64,000 nucleotides of DNA from Flexivirga aerilata (GCF_013002715.1 NZ_JABENB010000001.1:2232001-2296000), one strand, 5' to 3'. Counted from the first letter of the stretch, positions 9,739 to 20,414 are shown. The notes: generated by a model not told the origin, from the sequence alone. A program made the numbers and translations.

Positions 9739-10700
9739 CAGAAGGTGCCGTTCGGTGCGTCGGTGTCGACCGGGGCGGTCAGGATCGCGTAGGTGTCGGG
9801 TCGGCGAGTGCGGTTGAAGGGGAACAGGTCCAGCCAGTCGCGGCGCTGGTCCAGGTCGAGGTCGGCCACCAGGACCGCCTCCTCGTCGCGGGGGGCCTGG
9901 GCGAGGACCCGGCCGTACGGGTCGGAGATGAAGGAGGACCCGTAGAACGTCAGCGTGCCCTCGTCGCCGACCCGGTTCGGCACGATCATGAAGGTCCCGG
10001 CAGTGATGCCGTTGGCGACGATCACCTGCTGCCACAGCGGCTGCGTGTCGAAGTCGGGGAAGCTCGGCTCCGACCCGATCGCGGTCGGGTAGATGATCAG
10101 GTCCGCGCCCTGCAGCGAGTAGGCGCGGGCCAGCTCGGGGAACCACTCGTCCCAGCACGTCGGCAGGCCGACGCCGACGTCGCCCAACTGTGCGGGCCGG
10201 TGCACCGGGTAGGCCGTGTCCGCGGGGCCGGCCCGGAAGTAGGTGTCCTCGTAGTAGCCGTCGGTGATCGGGATGTGCAGCTTGTTGGTCGTCGCGAGGA
10301 GGTCGCCGTCGGGCCCGACCAGGATCGCTGTGTTGAGGCCGAGCCCGTCCGGGCCCTCGTCTTTGCGGTAGACCGAGGCATGCACGACGACGCCGTGGGT
10401 GCGGGCGGCCTCGGCGGCGAGCTGGAAGGTGGGCCCGTCGGTGAGCGACTCCGCGGTGTCGCCGGGGCGGCCGCTCGCGCGCACGTCCGCCGGGTATTTC
10501 AGCAGGGTGATCTCGGGCAGGCACACCAGCTTCGCGCCGGCTCCGGCGGCGGCGCCGATGGCGTCGAGGAGCTTGCGGCGAAGTGCGTCGGCGTCCGAAT
10601 CCCACTGGTGCTGCACGAGTCCCACGCGCAGCGGCGGCCGGCTGGGCTGCCGCACTCTGGCGGGTGACTCGGGCACGCCGTCGATCGAGATCAGTTGCAT
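9738..10700 (-). CDS. aguB: N-carbamoylputrescine amidase
   Basis: A 320-residue nitrilase-superfamily hydrolase that releases putrescine, CO2 and ammonia from N-carbamoylputrescine. The catalytic triad is visible: Glu in VCLPEITLLKYP (about residue 62), Lys in TTNKLHIPITDGYY (about 137) and Cys in GLPTCWDEWFPELAR (about 181). The family end FPFNRTRRPDTY is present. The start ATG lies inside the last codons of the upstream tetR gene, and the stop is coupled to aguA. Together with aguA it makes a complete agmatine-to-putrescine route. Confidence 0.95.
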   Translation of the reverse strand: MQLISIDGVPESPARVRQPSRPPLRVGLVQHQWDSDADALRRKLLDAIGAAAGAGAKLVCLPEITLLKYPADVRASGRPGDTAESLTDGPTFQLAAEAARTHGVVVHASVYRKDEGPDGLGLNTAILVGPDGDLLATTNKLHIPITDGYYEDTYFRAGPADTAYPVHRPAQLGDVGVGLPTCWDEWFPELARAYSLQGADLIIYPTAIGSEPSFPDFDTQPLWQQVIVANGITAGTFMIVPNRVGDEGTLTFYGSSFISDPYGRVLAQAPRDEEAVLVADLDLDQRRDWLDLFPFNRTRRPDTYAILTAPVDTDAPNGTF

Positions 10701-11296
10701 GGTTGGGGATCCTTTCCGGTGGCCGCAGGCCGTAGTCCGTCGAGCAGGGTGTCGATCGTGTGATGGGCGTCCTGAGTGCTGACCTCGCCGCTCAGCCAGC
10801 GTCCGGACAGGCCCTCGACGAGGGCGGTCAGGGCCGCGGAGATCGTGGCGGGGTCGGCGACATCGGTGAGTTCGCCGCTGCGCTGGGCGTCCTCGACGAG
10901 CGCAGTGACCTCGGCGTTCCAGCCGGCAGTCGTGCGGGCCAGCGCGTCGCGCAGGTCGCGCTCGAACACCGCCAGCGCCCGCAGCTCGTTCCAGGCGGCC
11001 GAGTTGTCACGCAGCTGCGGGTCGTCGGAGAACTCGTCGGTGAGCCGGCGGCTCAGGCGGGCGATCGGTGCGAGGTCGGTCGCGGTGGCGGCGTCCCGCG
11101 CCTGTGCGACCTGCTCGTTGATGTAGTCGAGGGTGGCCGCGAGAAGGCCCGACCGGTCGGTGAAGTGGTAGTAGAGCAGCCCGGAGGCGACGCCTGCCTC
11201 GGCGGCCACGTCGGTGATCCGGAGCCCGCGGATGCCGTGCCGGGCGATGCAACGCGCACCGGCCTGGAGGATCTGGGATCGCCGATCGAGGCTCAA
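10691..11296 (-). CDS. TetR-family repressor of the agu operon
   Basis: A 201-residue regulator. The N-terminal helix-turn-helix (about residues 8-55) reads RRSQILQAGARCIARHGIRG, LRITDVAAEAGVASGLLYYH and FTDRSGLLAAT, typical of TetR. The remainder is an all-helical ligand domain. Its 3' end overlaps the aguB start by 10 bp, so it is the first gene of tetR-aguB-aguA. A perfect palindrome lies 54 bp upstream, at 11351-11364. Autoregulation and control by agmatine or a related polyamine is the natural inference, by analogy with PA aguR; the ligand itself is unknown. The divergent DHA2 transporter may share the control region. Confidence 0.9.
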   Translation of the reverse strand: MSLDRRSQILQAGARCIARHGIRGLRITDVAAEAGVASGLLYYHFTDRSGLLAATLDYINEQVAQARDAATATDLAPIARLSRRLTDEFSDDPQLRDNSAAWNELRALAVFERDLRDALARTTAGWNAEVTALVEDAQRSGELTDVADPATISAALTALVEGLSGRWLSGEVSTQDAHHTIDTLLDGLRPAATGKDPQPCN

Positions 11297-11350
11297 GGAG
11301 CACCCCTTCCAGGCATCCGGACGACAGTCGCGACATCACTATCGGCCAAA

Positions 11351-11364
11351 ACTGAAAGTTCAGT
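11351..11364. promoter_or_regulatory. Palindromic candidate TetR operator
   Basis: ACTGAAAGTTCAGT is a perfect 14-bp palindrome (6-bp arms, AG centre) in the 200-bp divergent gap between the tetR-agu operon and the DHA2 transporter. Nearby AGTGAC (about 11405) and GTCACT (about 11464) form a second, looser inverted pair closer to the transporter start. The position suits an autoregulatory TetR operator. Confidence 0.6.
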
Positions 11365-11496
11365 CAAGGCAGCGGGTCGCTGCAGTCCGGCGATGCAGAA
11401 AATGACAGTGACTTGCAGTTTGGATCATCGCCGCGTACAACTGAATGAGTCAATCAAATGGCAGTCACTATCAAATAGTCGGAGGGCGGAAGTCGG

Positions 11497-13029
11497 ATGG
11501 ACATGACGAACTCGCGGCGTTGGATCGCGGTGGCGGCCATCGCGTTGACGACGCTGGTGATCGGACTCGACACCATGGTGCTCAACGTCGCGCTACCGAC
11601 GCTGGCGGAGGACCTGCACGCGAATATCTCGCAGTTGCAGTGGTTTACCAGCGCCTACACACTCGCGCTGGCGGTGTTCATGCTGCCGATCGGCGCGCTC
11701 GGCGACCGGATCGGGCGCCGGCGGGTGCTGCTCTGGTCGCTGGTCATCTTTGGGGGAGCCTCGCTCGCCTGCGCGTTCGCTTCGAGTCCGGGACAGCTGA
11801 TCGCGGCCCGCGCCGCACTCGGCATCGGCGCCTCTGCACTGCTGACGCTCACTCTTGCGGTGCTGACGGTGATGTTCCCGGACAAGAAGGAGCAGCGCCG
11901 GGCGATCAGTCTCAACATGGCCGGCGTCGCACTCGGCATGCCGCTCGGCCCGCTGCTCGGCGGCTGGCTGCTCGATCACTTCCACTGGGGCTCGGTGTTC
12001 CTGATCAACGTCCCGGTGGTGCTGCTCGCGATCGTCGCGATCATCGCCTTCGTGCCCGAGTCCCGCAGCGCGACCCCGCGGTCGATCCATCTGCCGAGCG
12101 TCGTGCTGTCCAGCATCGGGTTGGCTTCGCTCACCTACGGATTCATCGAGTTCGGGCAGCGCGGCTGGGCAGACGGCCGCTCCTGGATCTTCGTCTCAGT
12201 GGGTGTCGTGCTCACCCTGATGTTCGTTCTGCTGCAACCCCGACTGCGGCATCCGCTGGTCGACTTGCAACTCTTCGGCGTCCCGGCCTTCCGGCTGGGT
12301 GCGGTCTATGCGGTGGCGCTCAACTTCGTGATGTTCGGTGTCTTCTTCAGCCTGCCGCAGCTCTTCCAGGCGGTGCAGGGGGCGAGCCCGTTCGGCAGTG
12401 GGCTGCGGTTGCTGCCCATGGTGGCCGGTCTGGTCACGGCGACCCGGCTGAACGATCGACTCGCCGAACGTGCTGGCATCCGAGTGGTTTTCGCCGGCGG
12501 CCTCACCCTCACCCTGGCCGCGCTTGTTGTCGCCGCGTTCACCAGCCAGAGCACGCCCTATGCCGTGATCGGATGCTGGATGTTCTTCCTGGGCACGGGT
12601 ATGGCGATGGTGATGTTCACCGCGATCGGATGGGCCGTCGGCAGCCTCGACCCGGAGCACTCCGGGGCCGGCTCCGCGCTCCTGTCGTCGCTTCGGCAGG
12701 TCGGTGGCACGATCGGTGTCGCGATCCTCGGCACCGTGCAAGCCACCCGCTACCACTCCGCGCTCGGCGACGCCGACGTCGAGCCGGTGCGGGACAGCGT
12801 CAACGCCGGTGTCGAGGTCGCTCGCAGCACCGGCAATACCGGGCTGCTCGCCACCGTGCGGGATGCCTTCGTGCAGAGCATCGATCTGTTGCTCTGGTCC
12901 ACGGCGGGCATCGTCGCATTGGCCCTGATCAGCGTCCTGACGGCGCGTCGTGCCTTCGACGACTCAACCACCGAGCAGACATCGGCAGCCAGCGAGGATG
13001 AGCGACAATCGCTCCATGTCGTCGACTGA
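11497..13029 (+). CDS. DHA2-family (EmrB/QacA-type) drug efflux MFS transporter
   Basis: A 510-residue inner-membrane proton antiporter with the 14-helix pattern of the DHA2 family. Motifs are LDTMVLNVALPTLAEDL in helix 1, GALGDRIGRRRVLLWSL (motif A) and GMPLGPLLGGWLLDHFHW (motif C region). The ATG at 11497 follows GGAGGGCGG; ATG 11503 is an alternative. The 3' end overlaps the next tetR gene, suggesting joint transcription with that regulator. It is also divergent from the agu operon, so a role in amine efflux is possible but not shown. Confidence 0.9.
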   Translation: MDMTNSRRWIAVAAIALTTLVIGLDTMVLNVALPTLAEDLHANISQLQWFTSAYTLALAVFMLPIGALGDRIGRRRVLLWSLVIFGGASLACAFASSPGQLIAARAALGIGASALLTLTLAVLTVMFPDKKEQRRAISLNMAGVALGMPLGPLLGGWLLDHFHWGSVFLINVPVVLLAIVAIIAFVPESRSATPRSIHLPSVVLSSIGLASLTYGFIEFGQRGWADGRSWIFVSVGVVLTLMFVLLQPRLRHPLVDLQLFGVPAFRLGAVYAVALNFVMFGVFFSLPQLFQAVQGASPFGSGLRLLPMVAGLVTATRLNDRLAERAGIRVVFAGGLTLTLAALVVAAFTSQSTPYAVIGCWMFFLGTGMAMVMFTAIGWAVGSLDPEHSGAGSALLSSLRQVGGTIGVAILGTVQATRYHSALGDADVEPVRDSVNAGVEVARSTGNTGLLATVRDAFVQSIDLLLWSTAGIVALALISVLTARRAFDDSTTEQTSAASEDERQSLHVVD

Positions 13030-13666
13030 ACCAGCCCAGCCCGGCCTGCGCGAGCGGAAGAAGGCGCAGACGCGAAGAGCGTTACGGGAAGCTGCTTTTC
13101 GGCTGTTCGACAAGCAGGGCTACAGCAACACGACGACGGAGCAGATCGCGGCCGCGGCCGATGTGTCGCCCAGCACCTTCTTCCGGTATTTCCCGAGCAA
13201 GGCGGAGCTGGTCGTGGCTGACGATCTGGACCCGTTGATCGTCGAGGCCTTCCGGAAGCAGCCGGAGCAGCTGCCGGTGCTGCGGGCGCTCAGGGCGGCG
13301 ATCGAGCAGGTCATCGAGTCGATCACCCCGCAGGAGTGGGAGTTTCAGGACCAGCGCTGGGAGCTGATGCGGTCCGAGGACGAGCTTCGCGGCGCGCAGC
13401 AGATCGAAGTCAATCGCACGATGCGCCTGGTCACCGACCTGATCGCCGAGCGCACCGAGCTGTCGCCGGACGACCTGCGGGTCCGTGCGATGGCCGGTGC
13501 GCTCATCGGCGGCTATCTGTCGATGGGCATCGCGCCCGGAGCGCACAGCGGATTCGACCTGGTGGAGTTCTTCGAGTCGGGTATGACGCTGGATGGCCCG
13601 GCGGAGTACGCCGACCCGGAGAGCAAGCGGCTGTGGGGTCGTCGGGGCCCCCGTCATACGACGTAG
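13016..13666 (+). CDS. TetR-family regulator downstream of the efflux pump
   Basis: A 216-residue regulator with the helix-turn-helix at about residues 10-60 (RERKKAQTRRALREAAFRLF, then EQIAAAADVSPSTFFRYFP). The C-terminal half carries the YLSMGIAP...FDLVEFFESGM pattern common in actinobacterial TetR proteins beside DHA2 pumps. The gene starts inside the 3' end of the pump gene; ATG 13016 (MSSTEPAQPG) was chosen, with ATG 12998 possible. The antiporter gene begins 8 bp after the stop, so all three may be one unit. Likely role: repressor of the pump. Confidence 0.85.
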   Translation: MSSTEPAQPGLRERKKAQTRRALREAAFRLFDKQGYSNTTTEQIAAAADVSPSTFFRYFPSKAELVVADDLDPLIVEAFRKQPEQLPVLRALRAAIEQVIESITPQEWEFQDQRWELMRSEDELRGAQQIEVNRTMRLVTDLIAERTELSPDDLRVRAMAGALIGGYLSMGIAPGAHSGFDLVEFFESGMTLDGPAEYADPESKRLWGRRGPRHTT

Positions 13667-13674
13667 GGGAGAGC

Positions 13675-15381
13675 ATGAACCTGACGCTTGTCGCCATCCT
13701 CGGCGTGGTGAGCATCGTTGCGGTCACTGCGTTTTCGAAGAAGTTGGGACTGGCGGCGCCGCTCGCACTGGTCGTGGTCGGGATCGTGCTCAGCTTCGTG
13801 CCGGGCACGCCGGACGTCGAGATCGACCCCGAACTGATCCTGGCCGGGGTGCTGCCGCCGTTGCTGTATTCGTCGGCGGTCGACATGCCCAGTCAGGACT
13901 TCCGGCGCAACCTCAAGGCGATCAGCTCGCTCGCGGTGCTGCTCGTCATCCTCACCACCCTCGGCATGGGGTGGATGTTCCACACGATCCTGCCGGGCGT
14001 CGGCTGGCCCGCGGCATTCGCGCTCGGCGCGGTGATCAGCCCCACCGACGCGGTCGCGGCGACCTCGATCGGCAAGAAGCTCGGGCTGCCGCCTCGGGTG
14101 GTCACGATGCTCGAGGGGGAGGGACTGGTCAACGACGCCTCGTCGCTGGTGTTGCTGCGGTCGGCGGTCGCCGCGATCGCCAGCTCGGTGTCGATCTGGC
14201 AGGTCGCGGGCAGCTTCGTGCGTTCGGTGGTCATCGCGGTGATCGTCGGAGTCGTGGTCGGCGAGGCAGCGGTGCGGCTGCGCGCACTGCTGCGCGACCC
14301 GGTGCTCGGCACCGCCGTGTCCTTCGTCGTGCCGTTCGTGGCGTTCCTGCCGGCCGAGGAGCTCGACGCGTCCGGTGTGCTCGCGGTGGTGGTGACCGGC
14401 CTGGTGGTCGGCCGGCTCGGACCGCGCCGGATCGCCGCCCGGGACCGGTGGCTGGAGTCGATGAACTGGCGGACGATCGCCTTCCTGATGGAGAGCGCGA
14501 TCTTCCTGATCATGGGCCTGGAGGTGAAGCCGCTCGTCGACGCCGTCCAGCGCAGTGACAACAGCCTGAGCGAGGCGCTGTGGGTGGGACTGCTCGCCTC
14601 CGCTGCCGTCGTCGCACTGCGGCTCGTCTTCGTCGTGCCGCTGGTCGGCGCGATCCGCCAGGACCAGCAGCGGGCGGCCGGCAATCGCTCGAAATTCGAG
14701 AACTGGCAAGACAATCCGCGCTTCAACGAGCTGGAGGTCTCCGAGCGCAGACTGCAACGCATGAGCGACCGCGTCGAGCGGGTCGTCGCCGACCTCGACT
14801 TCAAGGTCACCGAGGCGATCGGGTGGCGCAGTGCCGTGGTGCTCGGGTGGGCAGGCATGCGAGGTGCGATCACGGTGGCGGCTGCGCAGACCCTCCCGCT
14901 GGACACCCCACGTCGCGAGGAGCTGGTGCTGATCGCCTTCGTGGTCGCGGTCGTCACGCTGCTCGCGCAGGGGCTGACGCTGCCTCTCGTCATACGCAAG
15001 GCAGGCATCCGTGACGACTCGGCGCAGCGGGTGCAGCAGGAGACGCACGACGTCGTCTCCGACCTGTATGCCGCAGGCTTCCGTGAGTTGGACGAGCTTG
15101 AGCGGACCGCGTCCGAGGAGGACCGGTCGACGCTCGCCGAGATCAGGCACGACCTCGAGCGGGAGCGGGACGAGATGGGTGCGCGCGCCGATCTGGTGGC
15201 GCGGGACGCCCGCCACGACTACTCGCGGTTGCGCCTGGATGTGCTTGCGGCACAACGCAATGCGCTCAACTCGCTTGCCGACCGTGGTGCCTACGGGTCG
15301 CCGGCGATCAACGCGGCGACCCGGATGCTCGACGGCTTCGAGGTGCGGCTGACGTCCTTCGACGACGACAGCTCCGCCTGA
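13675..15381 (+). CDS. Na+/H+ antiporter, CPA1 (NhaP/NHE) family
   Basis: A 568-residue monovalent cation/proton antiporter. About 12 membrane helices fill residues 1-440. Ion-site motifs are VISPTDAVAATSIGKKLG (about 123) and EGEGLVNDASSLVLLR (about 147), followed by WAGMRGAITVAAAQTLP (about 395). A long hydrophilic insertion (about 325-375) precedes the last helices. The charged cytoplasmic tail (about 445-568, ELERTASEEDRSTLAE) is typical of actinobacterial members. The ATG at 13675 follows GGGGAGAG. The stop is 4 bp from that of the convergent aceB, leaving no room for a separate terminator. Confidence 0.92.
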   Translation: MNLTLVAILGVVSIVAVTAFSKKLGLAAPLALVVVGIVLSFVPGTPDVEIDPELILAGVLPPLLYSSAVDMPSQDFRRNLKAISSLAVLLVILTTLGMGWMFHTILPGVGWPAAFALGAVISPTDAVAATSIGKKLGLPPRVVTMLEGEGLVNDASSLVLLRSAVAAIASSVSIWQVAGSFVRSVVIAVIVGVVVGEAAVRLRALLRDPVLGTAVSFVVPFVAFLPAEELDASGVLAVVVTGLVVGRLGPRRIAARDRWLESMNWRTIAFLMESAIFLIMGLEVKPLVDAVQRSDNSLSEALWVGLLASAAVVALRLVFVVPLVGAIRQDQQRAAGNRSKFENWQDNPRFNELEVSERRLQRMSDRVERVVADLDFKVTEAIGWRSAVVLGWAGMRGAITVAAAQTLPLDTPRREELVLIAFVVAVVTLLAQGLTLPLVIRKAGIRDDSAQRVQQETHDVVSDLYAAGFRELDELERTASEEDRSTLAEIRHDLERERDEMGARADLVARDARHDYSRLRLDVLAAQRNALNSLADRGAYGSPAINAATRMLDGFEVRLTSFDDDSSA

Positions 15382-15385
15382 CCGG

Positions 15386-17080
15386 TTATGCGACGGCGCC
15401 GGCGGTCGCGGACGCCGAGGTGTCCACGTGCTCGGACTGCCGCAGGTCCTCGCGGCTGGTCGGGTTCATCCGCAACGCCTGGTCGGTGAGGTAGCGCACG
15501 TAGGCGTAGTTGGTGAAGAACCCGGGCAGGTAGTCCGCCAGCGCGACGAACTCCAGGACCTCGCGGGCCGCCTGGTAGCGGCCAGTCGCCTCGTCGTCGA
15601 GGCCGCGGGTCAGCTTGGCCATCTCCTCGTCGATGACGCGGTCGAGCAGTTCGCGGGTGACCTGCGGGCCCTCGGCCAGCTGCGACTGGTGGTAGAGCCA
15701 CTGCCACAGCTGCGCACGCGAGATCTCAACGGTGGCAGCGTCTTCCATCAGGTTGTCGATGGCGACGGCGCCGCGGCCGGCGACCCAGGAGGCCAAGTAA
15801 CGCAGCGCGACCGACACGTTGGTGCGCACACCCTGCAGGCTGATCGTCTGCACGGTGCCGTCCAGCGACACCAGGTCGCGGGCGTTGACGTCGACCGCCT
15901 GACGCAGCGAACGCTGGTCGATGCGGTCGCCGAGCACGCTGCGGAAGGCGGCGAGGCAGGTCTCCACGACCGCCGGGTGCGCCACCCACGAACCGTCGAA
16001 GCCCTCGGCGGCCTCACGCTCCTTCTCGGCGCGCACCTGGGCGAGCGCACGGTGCCGCGACTCCTCGTCCTGCCGGGTCGGGTTGACCGCGGCCGGGCCG
16101 GCGATCGCGTGCGTCCACCGCTTGTGGCAGGTCGCCACGAGCAGCTTGGTGTAGGCCCGCATGAACGGCGTCGTCATGGTGATCTTGTCGCGGTCGGGCA
16201 GCACGAACTCGTTGCCGCGGTGGGCGAACGTGCGCACGTAGCTGAACATGTAGTCCCAGCGTCCGTCGGCCAATCCGCTGCAGTGCGTGCGGAGTTCGTA
16301 AAGGATCTCGTCCATCTCGAAGGCCGCGGGCACCGTCTCGATGAGCACCGTGGCGCGAACCGTGCCCTGCGGGATGCCGAGCTGGTCCTGCGCCAGCACG
16401 AAGACGTCGTTCCAGAGGCGGGCCTCCAGGTGCGACTCGATCTTGGGCAGGTAGAAGTAGGGGCCGGCGCCGTTCTCGATCAGCTTCCGGGCGTTGTGGA
16501 AGAAGTAGATGCCGAAGTCGAACAGCGATGCCGAGATCGGCCGGCCGTCGATCGTCACGTGCTTCTCGCACAGGTGCCAGCCGCGGGGACGCATCACGAT
16601 CGTCGCCGGGTTTTCCCCGATCGTCTGCTCGGTGCCGTCCGACGATTCGTAGGAGAGCGTGCCGCGGATTGCGTCATACAGGGTGATCTGACCGTCGACG
16701 ATGTTGCGCCACGACGGCGCGGTCGCGTCCTCGAGGTCGGCGAGCCAGACCTTGGCGCCGGAGTTGAGCGCGTGCACGGCCATCTTGGGGGTGGCGGGCG
16801 CGACCAGCTCGCAGCGGCGGTCGGCGAGGCCCGGAGCCGGGGCGGCGACCTTCCAGGTGGGGTCGGCGCGGATCGAGGCGGTCTCGGGCAGGAAGTCGAG
16901 GTCGGCCCCTGCGCTGATCTCCTTGGACCGGTGCCGGCGCTCGGCGAGGAGTTCGGCCCGCCGTCCGGCGAAGGCGCCGTCGAGAGTGGCTACGAAGGCA
17001 AGAGCTTCCGGGGTCACGATTTCGTCGAAGCGCGGGTGCATCTCGCCGCGCACTGTCGGGGTGCCGTGCGTTTCACACAT
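15386..17080 (-). CDS. aceB: Malate synthase A
   Basis: A 564-residue TIM-barrel enzyme condensing glyoxylate with acetyl-CoA to malate. Visible active-site elements are RPRGWHLCEKH (Arg166), VLIETVPAAFEMDEIL (Glu249), GRWDYMFSYVRTF (Asp276) and NLMEDAATVEISRAQLWQWL. A ribosome site (GGAAAGGA) lies 8 nt before the ATG. Oddity: the usual GGMAAFIP stretch reads HAIAGPAAVNP (about 324-334) and the conserved HSAGLNCGRWDY region reads HCSGLADGRWDY, so this is a divergent but apparently intact MSA. It lies 201 bp downstream of aceA on the same strand, across a strong hairpin. Confidence 0.93.
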   Translation of the reverse strand: MCETHGTPTVRGEMHPRFDEIVTPEALAFVATLDGAFAGRRAELLAERRHRSKEISAGADLDFLPETASIRADPTWKVAAPAPGLADRRCELVAPATPKMAVHALNSGAKVWLADLEDATAPSWRNIVDGQITLYDAIRGTLSYESSDGTEQTIGENPATIVMRPRGWHLCEKHVTIDGRPISASLFDFGIYFFHNARKLIENGAGPYFYLPKIESHLEARLWNDVFVLAQDQLGIPQGTVRATVLIETVPAAFEMDEILYELRTHCSGLADGRWDYMFSYVRTFAHRGNEFVLPDRDKITMTTPFMRAYTKLLVATCHKRWTHAIAGPAAVNPTRQDEESRHRALAQVRAEKEREAAEGFDGSWVAHPAVVETCLAAFRSVLGDRIDQRSLRQAVDVNARDLVSLDGTVQTISLQGVRTNVSVALRYLASWVAGRGAVAIDNLMEDAATVEISRAQLWQWLYHQSQLAEGPQVTRELLDRVIDEEMAKLTRGLDDEATGRYQAAREVLEFVALADYLPGFFTNYAYVRYLTDQALRMNPTSREDLRQSEHVDTSASATAGAVA

Positions 17081-17187
17081 GACGTGTGTCCTTTCCGGTG
17101 CGATTTGCCTTGTATTTCTTGGGTTTTGGGGCCCTCGCGAAGTATCGGAGCGAGGAACGAGCGGAGAGCTTCCTAGGGTGTAAAGAC

Positions 17188-17231
17188 CCCGGGTCTGCGC
17201 GGCCGGAGCCAGTTGACCGCGCAGACCCGGG
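17188..17231. terminator. Strong hairpin between aceA and aceB
   Basis: CCCGGGTCTGCGCGG (17188-17202) pairs perfectly with CCGCGCAGACCCGGG (17217-17231) across a 14-nt loop. There is no clear T-run on the minus strand. It lies 51 bp after the aceA stop, so it probably ends or stabilises the aceA transcript and lets aceB be expressed at a different level, perhaps from its own promoter. Confidence 0.75.
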
Positions 17232-17281
17232 AGTGGGGGTGGCCTCGTCGCCGAGACCTAGAGAGAAGCGTCAGTTCGGGA

Positions 17282-18577
<1,296 letters not shown>

Positions 18578-18695
18578 GGCTCCCATGTTCCTTTCCGGGG
18601 CGGTCTGTCGATGCAAACCACTCTGGGGGAGCGCAACCCACAAGTAACAGCATCTTGAACGTAAAGATTTGCTGATTTTGCGATATTGTCGGGAC
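18578..18695. promoter_or_regulatory. Divergent aceA/ramB control region with RamB-like motifs
   Basis: This 118-bp gap holds AAGATTTGCTGATTTTGCGA at about 18663-18682, two TTTGC cores in the same orientation. The reported C. glutamicum RamB box contains ACTTTGCAAA, so the resemblance is partial. A further GCGATTTGCCTT lies upstream of aceB at about 17100-17111. These are candidate RamB sites by position and core sequence only. Confidence 0.45.
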
Positions 18696-20303
18696 ATGGC
18701 CCGAGTTTCAACCCCGCCGCCGGATGCGATGCGCGTCAAGAAGCGCAATCCTGCCGGTATGACGAGCGTCGCCATCGGTAACACCGGTAACCCCGGTAAC
18801 GCCGGCAACCCCGCCAATCCCGGTCGCCTGACCTCACCGCACGCGCCCGAGCCGGTGAAGGAGCAGTCCGGTGCCTCACCGGATGCGCTGACGATCGGTC
18901 GCCGGCTGCGTCATACCAGGCAGGAGGGCGGGCGCACCCTCGGTGACGTCGCGGAGGCCGTCGGCATGTCCGCGTCGGCGTTGTCGCTGATCGAGAACGG
19001 CAAACGCGAGCCCCGGCTGTCGGTGCTGACCGCGCTGGCCGAGGAGCTCGGCACGGACCTGTCGACCCTGCTGTCGACCGCGCCGCCCAACCGGCGGGCC
19101 GCGCTGGAGATCCGGCTGGAGCGCGCGCAGCGGCAGCCGTCCTACGAGGCGCTCGGACTGCCCAAGGTCAAGATCGGGCCGCGCCTGCCGTCGGAGGCGC
19201 TGGAGGCGCTGGTCGGCATGCACGAGGCGATGGCGTCGGCGCAGGCCGACCGGGCGGCGACCCCCGAGCACGCGCGCCGGGCCAACGCCGAGCTGCGCGA
19301 CCGGATGCGCGCGGCCGACAACTACTTCGGCGACATCGAGGCCGCGGCGAGCGACCTGCTGAAGTCGATCAACCACCCGGGCGGTCCGATCAGCCGCGCG
19401 GCGGTCGACCGGCTCGCCGGGCACCTCGGCTACAAGCTCGTGCACACCTCCGACCTGCCGGGCTCGACGCGCACGGTCACCGACCTGCACAACAAGCGCA
19501 TCTATCTGCCGCAACCCGAAGCGGGACAACATGATTCGCGCTCTCTCGCCCTGCACGCGGTCGGGCACCTGGTGCTCGGTCACCAGGTGCCGGCCGACTA
19601 TGCGGAGTTCCTCTCGCAGCGGGTGGAGATCAACTACTTCGCCGCCGCGCTGTTGATGCCGGAGGGCGAGACCGTCGACTTCCTGCGGCGCGCGATGGAG
19701 GAGAAGGACATCGCGATCGAGGACCTGCGCGATGCCTATGCCGTGTCCTACGAGACCGCCGCGCACCGCTTCACCAACCTGGCCACGAGACACCTCGGGC
19801 TGCCGGTGCACTTCATGCGGATCAGCCAGGACGGCGTCATCTACAAGGCTTACGAGAACGACGGCGTGCAGTTCCCGGTCGACCCGGCCGGTGCCATCGA
19901 GGGTCAGCGGGTGTGCCGGGCATGGACCGCGCGCCGCGTCTTCGAGCAGCCCGACCTGTCGCAGGCCTTCCAGAGCTACACCGACACCCGGTCGGGCACC
20001 TACTGGTGCACCGCCGTGGTCGACCGCACCCACGACGGGCTCTTCGCGGTCAACGTCGGCGTGCCCTACCAACACGTGAAGTGGATGCGCGGCCGGGAGA
20101 CCACCGAGCGCGCCACCTCCCGCTGCCCGGACCCGAGCTGCTGCACCCAGCCGCCGACCGACCTCGCCTCCCGCTGGACCGGCCAGGCCTGGCCGTCGGC
20201 CCGCGTGCACTCCCACCTGCTGGCCGCGATGCCGCCGGGCGTCTTCCCGGGCGTCGACGACACCGAGGTCTACCGCTTCCTGGAACGGCACGCACCCGCC
20301 TGA
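18696..20303 (+). CDS. ramB: RamB-type acetate-metabolism regulator (XRE HTH + ImmA/IrrE-like domain)
   Basis: A 535-residue regulator. After a low-complexity leader ([15 protein letters not shown]) comes an XRE helix-turn-helix at about 70-125 ([19 protein letters not shown]). A middle domain has the ImmA/IrrE peptidase position, but it reads [11 protein letters not shown] near residue 286. The catalytic Glu of HExxH is replaced by Ala, so proteolysis is not expected. The C-terminal DUF2083 region holds a Cys cluster ([12 protein letters not shown]). The length exceeds the usual 470 or so because of the leader; a later start at ATG 18759 is possible. Divergence from aceA supports the RamB assignment. 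Confidence 0.88.
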   Translation: MARVSTPPPDAMRVKKRNPAGMTSVAIGNTGNPGNAGNPANPGRLTSPHAPEPVKEQSGASPDALTIGRRLRHTRQEGGRTLGDVAEAVGMSASALSLIENGKREPRLSVLTALAEELGTDLSTLLSTAPPNRRAALEIRLERAQRQPSYEALGLPKVKIGPRLPSEALEALVGMHEAMASAQADRAATPEHARRANAELRDRMRAADNYFGDIEAAASDLLKSINHPGGPISRAAVDRLAGHLGYKLVHTSDLPGSTRTVTDLHNKRIYLPQPEAGQHDSRSLALHAVGHLVLGHQVPADYAEFLSQRVEINYFAAALLMPEGETVDFLRRAMEEKDIAIEDLRDAYAVSYETAAHRFTNLATRHLGLPVHFMRISQDGVIYKAYENDGVQFPVDPAGAIEGQRVCRAWTARRVFEQPDLSQAFQSYTDTRSGTYWCTAVVDRTHDGLFAVNVGVPYQHVKWMRGRETTERATSRCPDPSCCTQPPTDLASRWTGQAWPSARVHSHLLAAMPPGVFPGVDDTEVYRFLERHAPA

Positions 20304-20327
20304 CCGAGACTCCTGGCCGCCCCTCCT

Positions 20328-20414
20328 GACCGAGAGGCCCACACCTGCCGTGAGGGGACCACGAATGCAGCGCACTGTCGTGGTCCGCTCGAGGCGGAGG
20401 TGGGCCTCTCGGTC
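20328..20414. terminator. Nested-hairpin bidirectional terminator
   Basis: The outer stem GACCGAGAGGCCCAC (20328-20342) pairs with GTGGGCCTCTCGGTC (20400-20414). An inner stem GGACCACGA (20356-20364) pairs with TCGTGGTCC (20378-20386). It sits between the convergent ramB and ABC exporter genes and fills most of the 118-bp gap. Confidence 0.8.

Noticed and set aside
15428..17176. A 582-codon plus-strand frame across aceB
   Set aside because: It is the antisense frame of malate synthase; the coding strand has full family motifs.
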